DNA of 40,896 nt from CAZICM01 sp964537685 (lineage in GTDB: Bacteria; Myxococcota_A; Polyangia; Polyangiales; Polyangiaceae), in assembly GCA_964537685.1 (NCBI GenBank), contig CAZICM010000076.1, positions 1 to 40,896 on the forward strand, given 5' to 3'. Both the position numbers and the translations under genes were made by a program. Position 1 is the stretch's first letter, and each line of letters opens with the position of its first letter. Shown here one piece after another: positions 1 through 7,856 of the stretch. The notes under the pieces were generated by a model that ran no database searches, was not told the origin of the DNA, and worked only from the letters and a program-made list of their open reading frames with translations.

Positions 1-2
1 AT

Positions 3-170
3 CAGCTTGGAATGGCGATTGGTGAATTGCTCGGCGGCGCGGTGCAATTGTTTGGTTCGTGGTGCATGTTTGGGGGCGGCGCGGTTGTTACGACTACGGG
101 AATAGGGGCGATTATTAGACCCGTTTTCAGGGCTCGCAGAATGCGTGGATCGCGGTCGATCGACAAGTGA
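3..170 (+). CDS. C-terminal end of an unidentified membrane protein (partial)
   Basis: The gene enters from beyond the left edge and is open from base 3 to a TGA at 168-170, so only about 55 C-terminal residues are visible. They form a Gly/Ala/Leu/Val-rich hydrophobic stretch (around MAIGELLGGAVQLFG and GGGAVVTTTGIGAII) followed by a short basic tail (RPVFRARRMRGSRSIDK). This is what the last membrane segment and positive-inside tail of an integral membrane protein look like. No family can be named from so little. The opposite-strand ORF over the same bases is Pro-rich and reads like an antisense shadow. Confidence is moderate because neither start nor upstream context is visible. Confidence 0.45.
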   Translation, partial: QLGMAIGELLGGAVQLFGSWCMFGGGAVVTTTGIGAIIRPVFRARRMRGSRSIDK

Positions 171-652
171 ACCGAGCTTAGGCGAGGCATTGCAAGGTAT
201 CGGGGGAGCCTGGGCGAGGGATGAGGGGCGACATGAATCGAGCTTGGGAAACATGCAAATCAAGCGCTGGGGAGGCGTGGATCAAGATCGCGGGATAGGT
301 GAGCGCATGTCATCATTCTACCGCCGAGGTGTCGATCGCTGACCGAGGGAGGCAGAGGGAGGCGATGCACAAAGTCAGCGAATATCTATTCATACGCGGA
401 TAAACAACCAGGTCGATGTTGAGAGAAGCCGGTGTATGCGTTTACAAACAATCACGAAGAGATCGAGCGACCTCGATGTATGCGTCTACAAACAACCACT
501 CAGGTATTGAAGAAGCCGACGCATGCATAATCATTCCTTCGGCATGAGGCCGGAAGAAGTGGTGGAGATGGCCGAGGGATAGGTGGAAGGGGTTGGTGGA
601 GGCCGGGCAAAAGCTGGTTGGACGCCGTGATGATTATCGTTCCATGCCGCAT
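171..652. other. Intergenic region between convergent genes
   Basis: About 480 bases lie between the partial plus-strand gene and the stop of the SRPBCC gene. The short ORFs here have Arg/Gly-rich, non-protein-like composition and no ribosome-binding site. The only structure I see is a pair of imperfect 23-bp direct repeats (433-455 and 477-499) and a weak hairpin with a bulge around 540-560. No tRNA or terminator with a T-tract is recognisable. Confidence 0.5.
433..499. repeat. Imperfect 23-bp direct repeat pair
   Basis: Two copies of TGTATGCGTYTACAAACAAY + CAC lie 44 bases apart (433-455 and 477-499) and differ at two positions, both C/T. A related piece, AACAACCA, also occurs before the first copy and within the second. 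The function is unknown; it could be a protein-binding site pair or the remnant of an intergenic repeat family. Confidence 0.5.
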
Positions 653-1099
653 CTATTTCCGTTCAACCGCCGACTTTATATCGTTTAAGTCTTGTAGAAT
701 GGCCTTTTTAATTACGCCCTTAAACAAAAACATCGGGAGCGACTTTATCCTCGAAACAAGTCCTTGTGGCTTGGAATCATGAGAACTGGTTAAGGTAATG
801 CCGCCGGCACCCTCCGTCATACGCAGGGTCGTCAAGAACACAAATCCACCATCTTCGGCTCTGGTTGTGTAGAAATCGTTCTCGGCAGCCTCCGTGATCC
901 ACTTCTCCGCGGCCGCAGGTTTGCCGAATAGCATTCGCGTCTCTCGCCACTTTAAACCGATGAGCCCATTTGACGGTCTCTCGAGAAGCTCAATCTTCTC
1001 GATTCCGCTCATCATTGCAGCCGCGTTCTCGATGTCGGTAATCGCGGTCCAGACCGCCGCCTTGGATCCGTTGATGGTGATCTGTGCTTCAACGAACAT
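653..1099 (-). CDS. SRPBCC (START/polyketide-cyclase-like) family protein
   Basis: About 148 residues when started at the ATG at 1097-1099 (MFVEAQITINGS). The longer reading frame upstream runs into the neighbouring lipoprotein gene and has unlikely composition. The protein shows the typical SRPBCC opening: a beta strand, then SKAAVWTAITDIENAAAMM, then a strand with IGLKWRETRMLFGK. These are the residues of a helix-grip fold that binds hydrophobic ligands or lipids. The C-terminal helix (ILQDLNDIKSAVERK) closes the fold as in the family. No signal peptide is present, so it is probably cytoplasmic. It starts 7 nt after the stop of the Gly-rich lipoprotein gene, so the two are likely co-transcribed. 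The ligand cannot be predicted. Confidence 0.8.
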   Translation of the reverse strand: MFVEAQITINGSKAAVWTAITDIENAAAMMSGIEKIELLERPSNGLIGLKWRETRMLFGKPAAAEKWITEAAENDFYTTRAEDGGFVFLTTLRMTEGAGGITLTSSHDSKPQGLVSRIKSLPMFLFKGVIKKAILQDLNDIKSAVERK

Positions 1100-1106
1100 G
1101 ATCTGC

Positions 1107-2633
1107 CTAAAACGACTGTGTGTCCACAGATACCCCAGCCGCCCCATTTCCGGCGGCATCCATGCCCGTGCCTCCGGTTCCAGCGGCGCCTTTTTGAACT
1201 GTCGCCCCATCCAGCACAGGCGCCGTGCCGCTAAATGCAATGCCTATCGAATGGCCGCCGGCTCCTCCTCCGCCTTTGCCTCCAAAGCCCCCGGCTCCTC
1301 CACTTCCGCCTTGGCACGCTTGGAGTGTTCCTGTGGTGCCCAATCCACCTATACCTCCCAAGCCTCCAGTCGAGCCATTCTGACCAACGCCCCCATTGCC
1401 GCCGTTGCCCCCGGCCTTGGTGCTTAGGTCCACACCCTCAAAGGTCATCGAGGCATTCAGGCTGATCAGCGCAATGCTAGAGCCTCCGCCCTTTCCGCCT
1501 AGACCTCCAGGGCCCCCACAGCCACCCGCGCCTCCGCCGCCCCCGCTTGCCCCCGCGCATCCCATCTTACCCTTGGCGCCGCCTCCGCCTCCACCCCCTT
1601 GGCCTGGTGTTCCAGGGGTGCCATCCGCGCCCGCCGCTCCAACGAAACCAGCCGCCGATAGGGTTCCAAGACCCGTAGCTCCAGTTCCAGCGACACCATC
1701 CGTGCCTACCAAACCACCATCGCCAGACTTGCATGGTGTGTTGCCAGAGGCCCCTATGCCTCCAACACCCCAATCCCCTGGATTTGGATTGGGCAAAGGC
1801 TGGCCATCCGCGCCCGCGCTTCCCGTATCCACCAGGCCCGTCCCACCCGCACCCCCAATCGCCGTATTGCAGGTCGGATTCGCCTTTTCCATGCCTCCGG
1901 GATTATCTGTCGCGCCCATGCTACAGGCCGCAACGCCCACGTTGCCCGCAATCGTCGGATCCATGGGATCGGTCGCCCCCACCGGGTCCGGTGTCGTTCC
2001 ATCCGCGCCGTTCATTGCAGCCCCGGCCACAAGCCGAACCGCCGTCCACGAGACCGACGTTCCATCCACCAAGGCCGCAACCGATGAGCCTCCAGCCGCC
2101 GCCGCGTCCGCCGCCGTCACATCAAAATTGCCGATGGTCACCGGCCCAGCCCCCGCGATCTTTAGCGGAATTTCATCTGGATTTGCGCTCAGCGATGAGC
2201 GGGTCATCGCGTCTTTATACGTCCACCCCGCCATGCAATCCAAGCCGCCAAACAGCGAAACCCCTCCGGGTAACTCAATGCTCTCCGCATAGGCTCCCGT
2301 GCATGCGTAAATCGCCGCCGCTCCCTTCGATGAAGCAAGCTGTATCGCTTGGGCCAGCGTCTTTACAGGAGCGGCCTGGGTGCCCTCGGCCCCGTCATCC
2401 CCCGTTGTCGCCACGAAAATCCCGCAATCTGCACCCACTTGGGTCTGATCCGGCCCAGGAATGCACGCCGGAAGAGGCCCGCCCGTGCTGCTCGTGGATG
2501 AGCTGCTTTGGGTTGTCGCTCCTCCGCATGTGCGGGTTTTGGCGCAATCCTCGGCGTCGGCCGAGCATGCGGCCATCCCGGCGCTTGTTGCAAATACCAA
2601 AAGACCAAGGGAAGCCAATTGAAGACCGCGCAT
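1107..2633 (-). CDS. Glycine-rich PGRS-like lipoprotein
   Basis: 508 residues. The N terminus is a lipoprotein signal (LGLLVFATSAGMAAC, Cys at 22) followed by a Ser/Thr linker. Residues of about 60-165 resemble the DUF1565-type start of a beta-helix (IFVATTGDDGAEGTQAAPVKTL, as in parallel beta-helix surface proteins), followed by ELPGGVSLFGGLD. The second half is dominated by GGxGG/GAAG runs, similar in composition to mycobacterial PE_PGRS tails, interspersed with short hydrophobic strands that would fit beta-helix turns. AAGGAG lies about 8 nt before the ATG. An AT-rich tract with 18-bp repeats lies just upstream, so the gene may have its own promoter although it follows the PEGA gene closely. 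It is likely an outer-membrane or surface protein of unknown function. Confidence 0.8.
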   Translation of the reverse strand: MRGLQLASLGLLVFATSAGMAACSADAEDCAKTRTCGGATTQSSSSTSSTGGPLPACIPGPDQTQVGADCGIFVATTGDDGAEGTQAAPVKTLAQAIQLASSKGAAAIYACTGAYAESIELPGGVSLFGGLDCMAGWTYKDAMTRSSLSANPDEIPLKIAGAGPVTIGNFDVTAADAAAAGGSSVAALVDGTSVSWTAVRLVAGAAMNGADGTTPDPVGATDPMDPTIAGNVGVAACSMGATDNPGGMEKANPTCNTAIGGAGGTGLVDTGSAGADGQPLPNPNPGDWGVGGIGASGNTPCKSGDGGLVGTDGVAGTGATGLGTLSAAGFVGAAGADGTPGTPGQGGGGGGGAKGKMGCAGASGGGGGAGGCGGPGGLGGKGGGSSIALISLNASMTFEGVDLSTKAGGNGGNGGVGQNGSTGGLGGIGGLGTTGTLQACQGGSGGAGGFGGKGGGGAGGHSIGIAFSGTAPVLDGATVQKGAAGTGGTGMDAAGNGAAGVSVDTQSF

Positions 2634-2678
2634 TGTCCCGTCTCCTTAAAAATTGTCGCTTGTGATTCAACAATTAAA

Positions 2679-2724
2679 ATATTAAAAATACTAAAAATAT
2701 TAAAAATACTAAAAGATATTAAAA
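2679..2724. repeat. AT-rich tandem 18-bp repeat upstream of the Gly-rich lipoprotein
   Basis: The unit ATATTAAAAATACTAAAA occurs perfectly at 2679-2696 and 2697-2714. A third partial copy (ATATTAAAA, 2716-2724) runs into the stop codon of the PEGA gene. The tract is almost pure A/T in an otherwise GC-rich neighbourhood and lies 45-90 bases before the ATG of the minus-strand lipoprotein gene. That is where an UP element, an H-NS-like/curved-DNA site or a promoter would be. The role is inferred. Confidence 0.75.
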
Positions 2725-3813
2725 TTGGCCGCGAAGCCAAAGCCCGCCTTCCTTGGGGCCAAGAACAGGCACAGGCTGAATCAAACCCGTGGTAGGCTTT
2801 GAATTCGCTTTCTTCCTAGGCCAAAAGGCATAGGCCGCCGTTCCCGCCGCAGCCAATCCTCCAATGACAAATGCCGGCACCGCCCAGTTGGCGTAGGAAT
2901 CATGATCGCCAAGCGCCTCCTTTAACGACGAGCAATCGCCGCTGTCTTGCCCCGAAAGCCCAGACGAATTGCATAGAGGAGCCTTGCGCGCATCCAGCCC
3001 AGCCCGAAGCGCATCCGCCTCGTCCGTCTTGTCCCCCGCCGCAATCGATAGACCAATACCGGCCGCAAACCCGGCAACGCTAATCATTCCGCCGCCCGCA
3101 ACAATAATCCAGTTCATCTTCGGACCAAAGAAGCCGTCGTCTTCTTGGACAGGCTCGGGTTCCGGTTTCGGGGCTTGCTTGGGGGCTTGTTTCTTCTTGA
3201 GCACCAGCTTGACTTCGTAGATGGCTCCCGCCTCGGCCTTCACACTTTCTTTGGCCGGTTCGTAGGTGTCCATCTTTGCCTCGAACACATGTTCCCCCTG
3301 ATCGAGATACACCTCATGGCTCAGTGGGGATTTTCCAAGCGCTTTGCCGTCCAGGAAGATATCCGCGCCCTCGACGCTCGCCGAAATCTTGGCCGTACCA
3401 ATTTGATCGGTTGCATCTTTTAATCGCTTTTGAAGCGCTTCTTTTTGGGGCGGCTTTCCCGCCGCGGGAAAATTCCTAAGCGCAAACGCCAAATGCTCGG
3501 CCGCGTCCTTGGGCCTGTTGAGAATTAGCTCGACATCTCCGAGATTCCCCGCAATCTCAAAGGTTTGGCGAAGCTCAAAAGCCGCCCGGTACATCGTTTC
3601 CGCATCGGCGAACTTCGATTTATCGTACAGCTCGTTGCCTTTTTTATACAGATCCGCCGCTCGCTTTTCGGGGCTTTGCGCTCCACCCGAGGGCTGCGCG
3701 GCAGGAGCGCCTTGAGCGTACAGCGGACTCGCCGCGCCACAGAGGCTTGTGCAAACGCCCCACATCACAATGAATTGGCCAATTCGAGATCGCGTTCGCA
3801 TGGAGAAACTCAT
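2719..3813 (-). CDS. TPR/PEGA-domain exported protein
   Basis: 364 residues with a cleavable signal peptide (hydrophobic stretch ending near SPLYAQG, about residue 35). Residues of about 48-115 form TPR-like helices (AADLYKKGNELYDKSKFADA, then AAEHLAFALRNFP). Residues of about 142-205 are a PEGA domain (ISASVEGADIFLDGKALGKS), a surface-layer-like beta module common in myxobacteria. A Lys/Pro/Glu linker leads to two hydrophobic segments (about 236-255 and 312-330) separated by a polar loop with two Cys. This TPR-PEGA-two-helix layout is frequent in Polyangia envelope proteins, but no biochemical role is known to me. The ATG at 3811-3813 follows directly on the stop codon of the Pro-rich protein gene, which indicates one operon. 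Confidence 0.85.
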   Translation of the reverse strand: MSFSMRTRSRIGQFIVMWGVCTSLCGAASPLYAQGAPAAQPSGGAQSPEKRAADLYKKGNELYDKSKFADAETMYRAAFELRQTFEIAGNLGDVELILNRPKDAAEHLAFALRNFPAAGKPPQKEALQKRLKDATDQIGTAKISASVEGADIFLDGKALGKSPLSHEVYLDQGEHVFEAKMDTYEPAKESVKAEAGAIYEVKLVLKKKQAPKQAPKPEPEPVQEDDGFFGPKMNWIIVAGGGMISVAGFAAGIGLSIAAGDKTDEADALRAGLDARKAPLCNSSGLSGQDSGDCSSLKEALGDHDSYANWAVPAFVIGGLAAAGTAAYAFWPRKKANSKPTTGLIQPVPVLGPKEGGLWLRGQF

Positions 3814-5025
3814 TCAGAAAATGCGGGTCTTCTTCTTTGGAGGGGGTGCGGTGCCGCCCCCCGGTTTTTGAACCACGGGTGCTGTGTTTACACCGGCCGC
3901 CGTGGGTGTGGAAGCTGCTGTTTGAGGCGATGCGGATTTTTGTGAAGGGTCTTCCTCCACAGGCGGAACATCGGCGGATGTGAGCGCTGAGGGCGCGGCG
4001 GATTCAGATGGAGCCGCGCTTTGGGCCTCGTCCGCGGTGGGGGCCGCGCTTGGTTCGGCGGCAACCGCGCTTGGTTCGGCAGGCGCGGGCGGGGCATCGG
4101 CCGTTTTAACAGGCGGAGGCACGACGATAGGCGCCGAATTGCTGGAGGGCGCCCCTTCCGGGCCATGAAGAATGCCCAGGTACAACAGCAAAAAGGTGAC
4201 GAGACAGGCACCGACCGCGATACCCAGAAAGAGCGTGACAAACGAACGGGCCGCGCTTGTCTTTTCCTCGGATTCCGCGGGCGTTGCGGGAGCTTGCGTC
4301 TTCTGAGGCACTTCCGGGGCCGCAAGGGCGGAAGAGGGAAGATCCCGCTTGTCAATGAGAATGGGAGGCGCCGCTTTTGACCAAGGACTCTGTTCGGAGC
4401 CGCCGGAGGCTTCATCGAGATCTAGCCCCGAGGCATTCAATTCGCTTGAATTACCATTGAATTCAGAGGGAATGACTTCTCCGATGGTTTCCAATTCGAT
4501 AGCATTGTTATCGCTGTTATCATTGTTATCGAGAAGAGGAGCCGGGTCGGCGGGGAGTTCTGTTCCATAGGCGATTACGCCCGGGCGCAGCGAGGTACGC
4601 GGTGTCTCAAGCGAGGGCGGAGGAGGCGTTTCCGCGAGGGGCGAAGGCGAATTGGCTCCCTCGTACAATTGAAACTCGCCGCTCACAGGTTCGATTTCGT
4701 CTTCCGGTCCGGGGGGCTGCAAGGGCATCCCGGCCTGCTCCAGCCCTGCGGAAGCGTCATCGCCCAACAGCTCGATTTCGTTGTTATCGGGAAGATAAAG
4801 CTCTTCGGGCAGAGGCGCGGGGGCCGCTGGCAAGGGCGTGCGCCGGGGCGGAGGAAGCGGCGGGGGAAGAGGCGGCGCTTTGCTCACACGGCCCGGCTGG
4901 CTGTGTGGATTGCGGGAGTCGGGGTTGTCGTCAAGACCCAGCGAAACGTTCCCCAGCACGGCGGCGAGACGCGGGTTTTGTGCGGGATTGACGCGCGGTT
5001 TATTTGAGCTGTCATCGTGGCGCAT
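3814..5025 (-). CDS. Pro/Ala/Ser-rich single-pass membrane protein, unknown function
   Basis: 403 residues from the ATG at 5023-5025 (MRHDDSSNKPRVNP), preceded by GGGAAGG at good spacing. A longer TTG start at 5187 would put DnaA-box-like sequence into the coding region and is less likely. The first ~260 residues are low-complexity, acidic and proline-rich, with short motifs such as NNEIELLGDDAS and NNAIELETIGEV. One transmembrane helix follows (SFVTLFLGIAVGACLVTFLL, about residues 262-288), then an Ala/Pro/Ser-rich tail ending in the basic PPPKKKTRIF. The layout, a long cytoplasmic disordered region, one helix and a flexible periplasmic tail, resembles hypothetical proteins next to kinase or PEGA genes in myxobacteria. 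No enzymatic motif is visible. Its stop abuts the PEGA gene's start. Confidence 0.75.
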   Translation of the reverse strand: MRHDDSSNKPRVNPAQNPRLAAVLGNVSLGLDDNPDSRNPHSQPGRVSKAPPLPPPLPPPRRTPLPAAPAPLPEELYLPDNNEIELLGDDASAGLEQAGMPLQPPGPEDEIEPVSGEFQLYEGANSPSPLAETPPPPSLETPRTSLRPGVIAYGTELPADPAPLLDNNDNSDNNAIELETIGEVIPSEFNGNSSELNASGLDLDEASGGSEQSPWSKAAPPILIDKRDLPSSALAAPEVPQKTQAPATPAESEEKTSAARSFVTLFLGIAVGACLVTFLLLYLGILHGPEGAPSSNSAPIVVPPPVKTADAPPAPAEPSAVAAEPSAAPTADEAQSAAPSESAAPSALTSADVPPVEEDPSQKSASPQTAASTPTAAGVNTAPVVQKPGGGTAPPPKKKTRIF

Positions 5026-5144
5026 AATGCCTTCCCGCGACGCTTTGGCGCGCTGCCCCAATGGCGAAACACGCGCTTTGGTCTCCGCGTGTGAGCCTAT
5101 CAGCATCTGCTCGAGAAGGGATAGTTCTCGGCGTCTAGTGCCCG

Positions 5145-5176
5145 TTGTCCACAGGTTGTCCACAGGCTGTGGAAAA
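5145..5176. promoter_or_regulatory. Cluster of three DnaA-box-like 9-mers
   Basis: TTGTCCACA occurs at 5145-5153 and again at 5156-5164. The inverted box TGTGGAAAA (reverse complement TTTTCCACA) is at 5168-5176, and a weaker TGTGGAATC is at 5191-5199. All three main sites are close to the bacterial DnaA consensus TTWTNCACA; TTTTCCACA fits it fully. They sit in the 186-bp gap between the MobA-like gene and the Pro-rich membrane protein gene, 120-150 bases upstream of the latter's start on the minus strand. No AT-rich unwinding region or dnaA/dnaN gene is nearby, so a regulatory or DnaA-titrating site is more likely than an origin. Confidence 0.6.
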
Positions 5177-5211
5177 GCTGCTGCCAAGTCTGTGGAATCG
5201 ATGCAGTTGAG

Positions 5212-5904
5212 CTAGGAAATCGAAAGGAATCTGGGCTTTTTGGCCCAGAGGCTCATGAAATCTTCTGGGGTGTTGAGATTGCGGAGCACCAAAGGGTCGT
5301 CGGTATCGATATCGGCGCAGGCCGTGCCCAGGGCGCGCAGATGGTCGCGCAGGATGGGCGGAGATGCCTGGTTTTTATAGGGATTGAGCGCTTGGGCGCG
5401 GAGGAGAATGGGGTGGCCCGGGCGGCCGGAACAGCGGGGCCGGACGGCGAGGAGCTGGGGAGGATCGGCCGTGTCGGCATCGAGCGCCGCGATGAGTTTT
5501 TGTGTGGTTTTCGGGGATGTGGGCGGTGTGTCGACGGGAACGATGAACGCGGCTTTGGCCTGGCCTAGGTTCTGAACGGCCGCGGCGATGGAGCCCGCGG
5601 CACCCAATTCATCGGGCGCACTCGAAGAAATAAGCTCGATGCCCGGTGACACATAGGGAAGCAGCGCGCGGAACATCGGAGACCGGATAACGATTAAAAC
5701 GCGTTCGCTTTCAGCGCCGAGGCGGGTGCGGGCGTGGGCGATCGCAAGGGGAAGTTCGCTACGGGCTTCCTTGTCCTGCTTCCTTTGCGTGAAGGGCTGG
5801 ATGGGCGCGCCCGCATTGGCAAATGGCCATAACAAAAGCGCTTTGGCGCCTCCCAAACGGGTTCCCCGCCCTGCCGCGAGCACGATGCTGATGATGTTTT
5901 TCAT
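5212..5904 (-). CDS. MobA/MocA-like nucleotidyltransferase
   Basis: 230 residues. The N terminus carries the signature of the MobA-like NTP-transferase fold (SIVLAAGRGTRLGGAKALLL: LAAGxGxRxG followed by K). FIVPVDTPPTSP contains the Asp that in the family binds metal, and the C-terminal half has RPRCSGRPGHPILL and NLNTPEDF, both typical. Family members such as MocA transfer CMP or GMP to molybdopterin; others act on sugars or FO. The gene overlaps the XdhC gene by 4 nt (ATGA). That points to a MocA-type role in making the cytosine-dinucleotide cofactor for molybdenum hydroxylases. No hydroxylase subunit gene is in the window, so the client is unknown. Confidence 0.85.
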   Translation of the reverse strand: MKNIISIVLAAGRGTRLGGAKALLLWPFANAGAPIQPFTQRKQDKEARSELPLAIAHARTRLGAESERVLIVIRSPMFRALLPYVSPGIELISSSAPDELGAAGSIAAAVQNLGQAKAAFIVPVDTPPTSPKTTQKLIAALDADTADPPQLLAVRPRCSGRPGHPILLRAQALNPYKNQASPPILRDHLRALGTACADIDTDDPLVLRNLNTPEDFMSLWAKKPRFLSIS

Positions 5905-6830
5905 GCGGGCTCTGTTTCGGGTTCGGGGCTTTTTTGAGGAGACGGCGCATCCGTTTGGGGTTCAGGCTGTTCAGCGGGCAGTAGACCCTTGCGGTAGCGG
6001 ATGAGTTCGGCGGCGATGGAAACGCCTATTTCTGAAGGCAACCGGGCACCGATATCGATTCCAAGCGGCATGCGCACGCGCTCGATATCGTGAGCCGCAA
6101 CGTGTTTGTGTTCGAGCCTTGTGCGGGTGCGGGCCGCTTTTGCCCTGCTTCCCACGCCGCCCACAAAGCCAAATCCCTGCGCGATCGCCCATTCGATCGC
6201 GGCCTGATCGAGCTTGTGATCGTGGGTCATCACGACGGCCGCCGAGATATCGGGATGGGGAAATTGAGCGATGACTTCTGGATCGTCCGGTTCGGCCAAG
6301 ATCCGCATCACGCCTGGCATTCCATCGGGGAAGCGCGCTGCATCCATCGCTTCTTCGCGCTTGTCGATAAGCACCGTCCGAAAGCCCAGTGACGCCAAGA
6401 GCGGCGCCAAAAACACGCCGACATGGCCTGCGCCGATCACGAGCACACCCAAGGAAGGCGACATCGGCTCAATCAAAATATCCACAGAGCCTCCGCAGCA
6501 CATCCCCAGCGACGCGCCAAGCTTAAAGGTTTCGATACGCGGAAGAGGTGCGCGATCGCATAGGCATTGAAGCATCGACGCCAAGACAACCCGTTCGATC
6601 GCGCCTCCGCCGATGGTGCCCACCGCACGAAGCTCCGCGGACTCGGTTCCTTTGGGCGCGCCGATAAGAACGAGTTTTTGGCCGGGGGTTGAAGGGGCCG
6701 AACCATGCCGGGCGACCACCGAAGCCAGAACCACGCGGAGCCCGTGTTCAAGAGCCTCCACAGCTTCCCGCAGAACGGCCACAGGCTCGGCTGTTTTAGG
6801 CATTTTCAGCGTGAATTTAGGTTCGGACAT
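5901..6830 (-). CDS. xdhC: XdhC/CoxI family molybdenum-hydroxylase maturation protein
   Basis: 309 residues from the ATG at 6828-6830; an in-frame GTG nine bases upstream is possible. The N-terminal XdhC_CoxI domain has SVVARHGSAPSTPGQKLVLI and GTIGGGAIE, followed by LGMCCGGSVDILIEP with the conserved Cys-Gly-Gly. The C-terminal domain is a Rossmann fold (VLVIGAGHVGVFLAPLLASL; VLIDKREE) and ends with FVGGVGSRAKAARTR, the XdhC_C signature. XdhC binds molybdenum cofactor, helps its sulfuration and hands it to xanthine dehydrogenase-type enzymes. It is cytoplasmic. The translational overlap with the MobA-like gene supports a shared cofactor pathway. The Pro/Glu-rich tail of about 25 residues is extra to the fold. 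Confidence 0.9.
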   Translation of the reverse strand: MSEPKFTLKMPKTAEPVAVLREAVEALEHGLRVVLASVVARHGSAPSTPGQKLVLIGAPKGTESAELRAVGTIGGGAIERVVLASMLQCLCDRAPLPRIETFKLGASLGMCCGGSVDILIEPMSPSLGVLVIGAGHVGVFLAPLLASLGFRTVLIDKREEAMDAARFPDGMPGVMRILAEPDDPEVIAQFPHPDISAAVVMTHDHKLDQAAIEWAIAQGFGFVGGVGSRAKAARTRTRLEHKHVAAHDIERVRMPLGIDIGARLPSEIGVSIAAELIRYRKGLLPAEQPEPQTDAPSPQKSPEPETEPA

Positions 6831-6952
6831 GGGCGGCACTCTAACACCGTCGATGGCAAGACCGGAGCGCCGGACCGAAATAGCCAGGATGATCGAGCGC
6901 CGCTTGGGTTAAATAGCTTTTCGTGTATCGGGCGCAGGTCATGGAGCGGAAA

Positions 6953-7846
6953 ATGCAAAGCGGAAAAGTCTATGGTTTGGCTGTGTTTGCCGCCCTTTTA
7001 GCCTGGGGCTTTGCGGGATGCGGCGATGACAAGGAATTGAACTCGTCCTCCGCGTCTACTTCGTCGAGCGGAACGGGTCCGGCGGGAAGCTCAGGAGCTT
7101 CATCAGGTTCATCGAGCAGCGGGCCGGTGTTATGCGCCGATGTCGCGGCCAATCAGATGATGCGCTCGATGGAATGCGAAACCTGTTTGGTGAGCGCCTG
7201 CTGTTTTGAAGTGGAAGAGTGCGCCGTCCGCGGCAATTGCATTGGATGCAGCGAAAAAGGCGGTCCGGCATGCGACGACGCCGCGATTGAGGCTGCCGAT
7301 GGTTTGCTGAACTGCTCGCTGCTCAACTGCAAAGCGGCTTGTATTGTCGGCCTAACGCCCGATTGCGCGGCGCCCGTGACAGCGCCCTCCAATGGCTCTT
7401 GCGTGGCGATGGTGGGTGAAGCGCCTTTCACATGCAATCCGGTCACCGGCATGCCTTGCGATACCGGCAATGGACATGCATGCGACTTCAATTTTCAGAA
7501 CAGCTCGCTCGTGTGTTACGCGCCGCCCAACACCAAAAAGACCTGTGAAGTATGCGGCACCGATCCCAATAGCTACTGCAGTCCGGGCAATACCTGTGTG
7601 GGCGGGCAATGCGCCCGGTTTTGCTGCGATGACAACGATTGCAGTGCGACAGGCAAATGCGAGCCGGCCGCGCTGGAAGGGCTGAGCGTCGGGTTCTCGT
7701 TTGGCGGAAAGATCGGCGTGTGTGTTTCGACGGCGACGGGGCAGGGAGGCGCGGGCGGAATGGGCATGGGAGGCAGCGGCGGAATGGGCACAGGCGGAAT
7801 GGGCATGGGCGGCGCGGGCGGTGCGGGCGGTGCGGGCGGCAATTAG
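6953..7846 (+). CDS. Cys-rich lipoprotein with Gly/Met-rich tail
   Basis: 297 residues. The start chosen is the ATG at 6953, because GGAG at 6943-6946 has proper spacing and the product then begins with a compact lipoprotein signal (MQSGKVYGLAVFAALLAWGF, then AGC). After the lipobox Cys comes a Ser/Gly/Thr linker of about 45 residues, then a domain with more than 25 cysteines in pairs (CETCLVSACC, CIGC, CEVC, FCCDDNDCS). The tail is a GGMGMGGSGG repeat. The pattern matches families of Polyangia outer-membrane lipoproteins of unknown function with disulfide-rich heads. The gene is divergent from XdhC and is followed at 10 nt by another Cys-rich lipoprotein gene. Confidence 0.8.
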   Translation: MQSGKVYGLAVFAALLAWGFAGCGDDKELNSSSASTSSSGTGPAGSSGASSGSSSSGPVLCADVAANQMMRSMECETCLVSACCFEVEECAVRGNCIGCSEKGGPACDDAAIEAADGLLNCSLLNCKAACIVGLTPDCAAPVTAPSNGSCVAMVGEAPFTCNPVTGMPCDTGNGHACDFNFQNSSLVCYAPPNTKKTCEVCGTDPNSYCSPGNTCVGGQCARFCCDDNDCSATGKCEPAALEGLSVGFSFGGKIGVCVSTATGQGGAGGMGMGGSGGMGTGGMGMGGAGGAGGAGGN

Positions 7847-7856
7847 CCGGTGATCT

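Noticed and set aside
171..652. tRNA or small RNA gene in the gene-poor left stretch
   Set aside because: No cloverleaf with a TTC-type T-loop or 3' CCA-like end and no hairpin followed by a T-tract could be found by eye; a covariance-model scan would settle it.
1396..2665. Long plus-strand ORFs rich in Pro, opposite the Gly-rich lipoprotein gene
   Set aside because: Pro codons (CCN) are the reverse complement of Gly codons (NGG/GGN), so these frames stay open only because the real gene on the minus strand is Gly-rich. They lack an SD and family motifs.
5026..5187. Longer N terminus of the Pro-rich membrane protein from a TTG at 5187
   Set aside because: It would encode the DnaA-box region as protein and lacks an SD, while the ATG at 5025 has GGGAAGG at proper distance.
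5145..5199. Chromosomal or plasmid origin of replication
   Set aside because: DnaA-like boxes are present, but there is no AT-rich unwinding region, no dnaA, dnaN, parAB, gidA or rep gene nearby, and flanking genes are unrelated.
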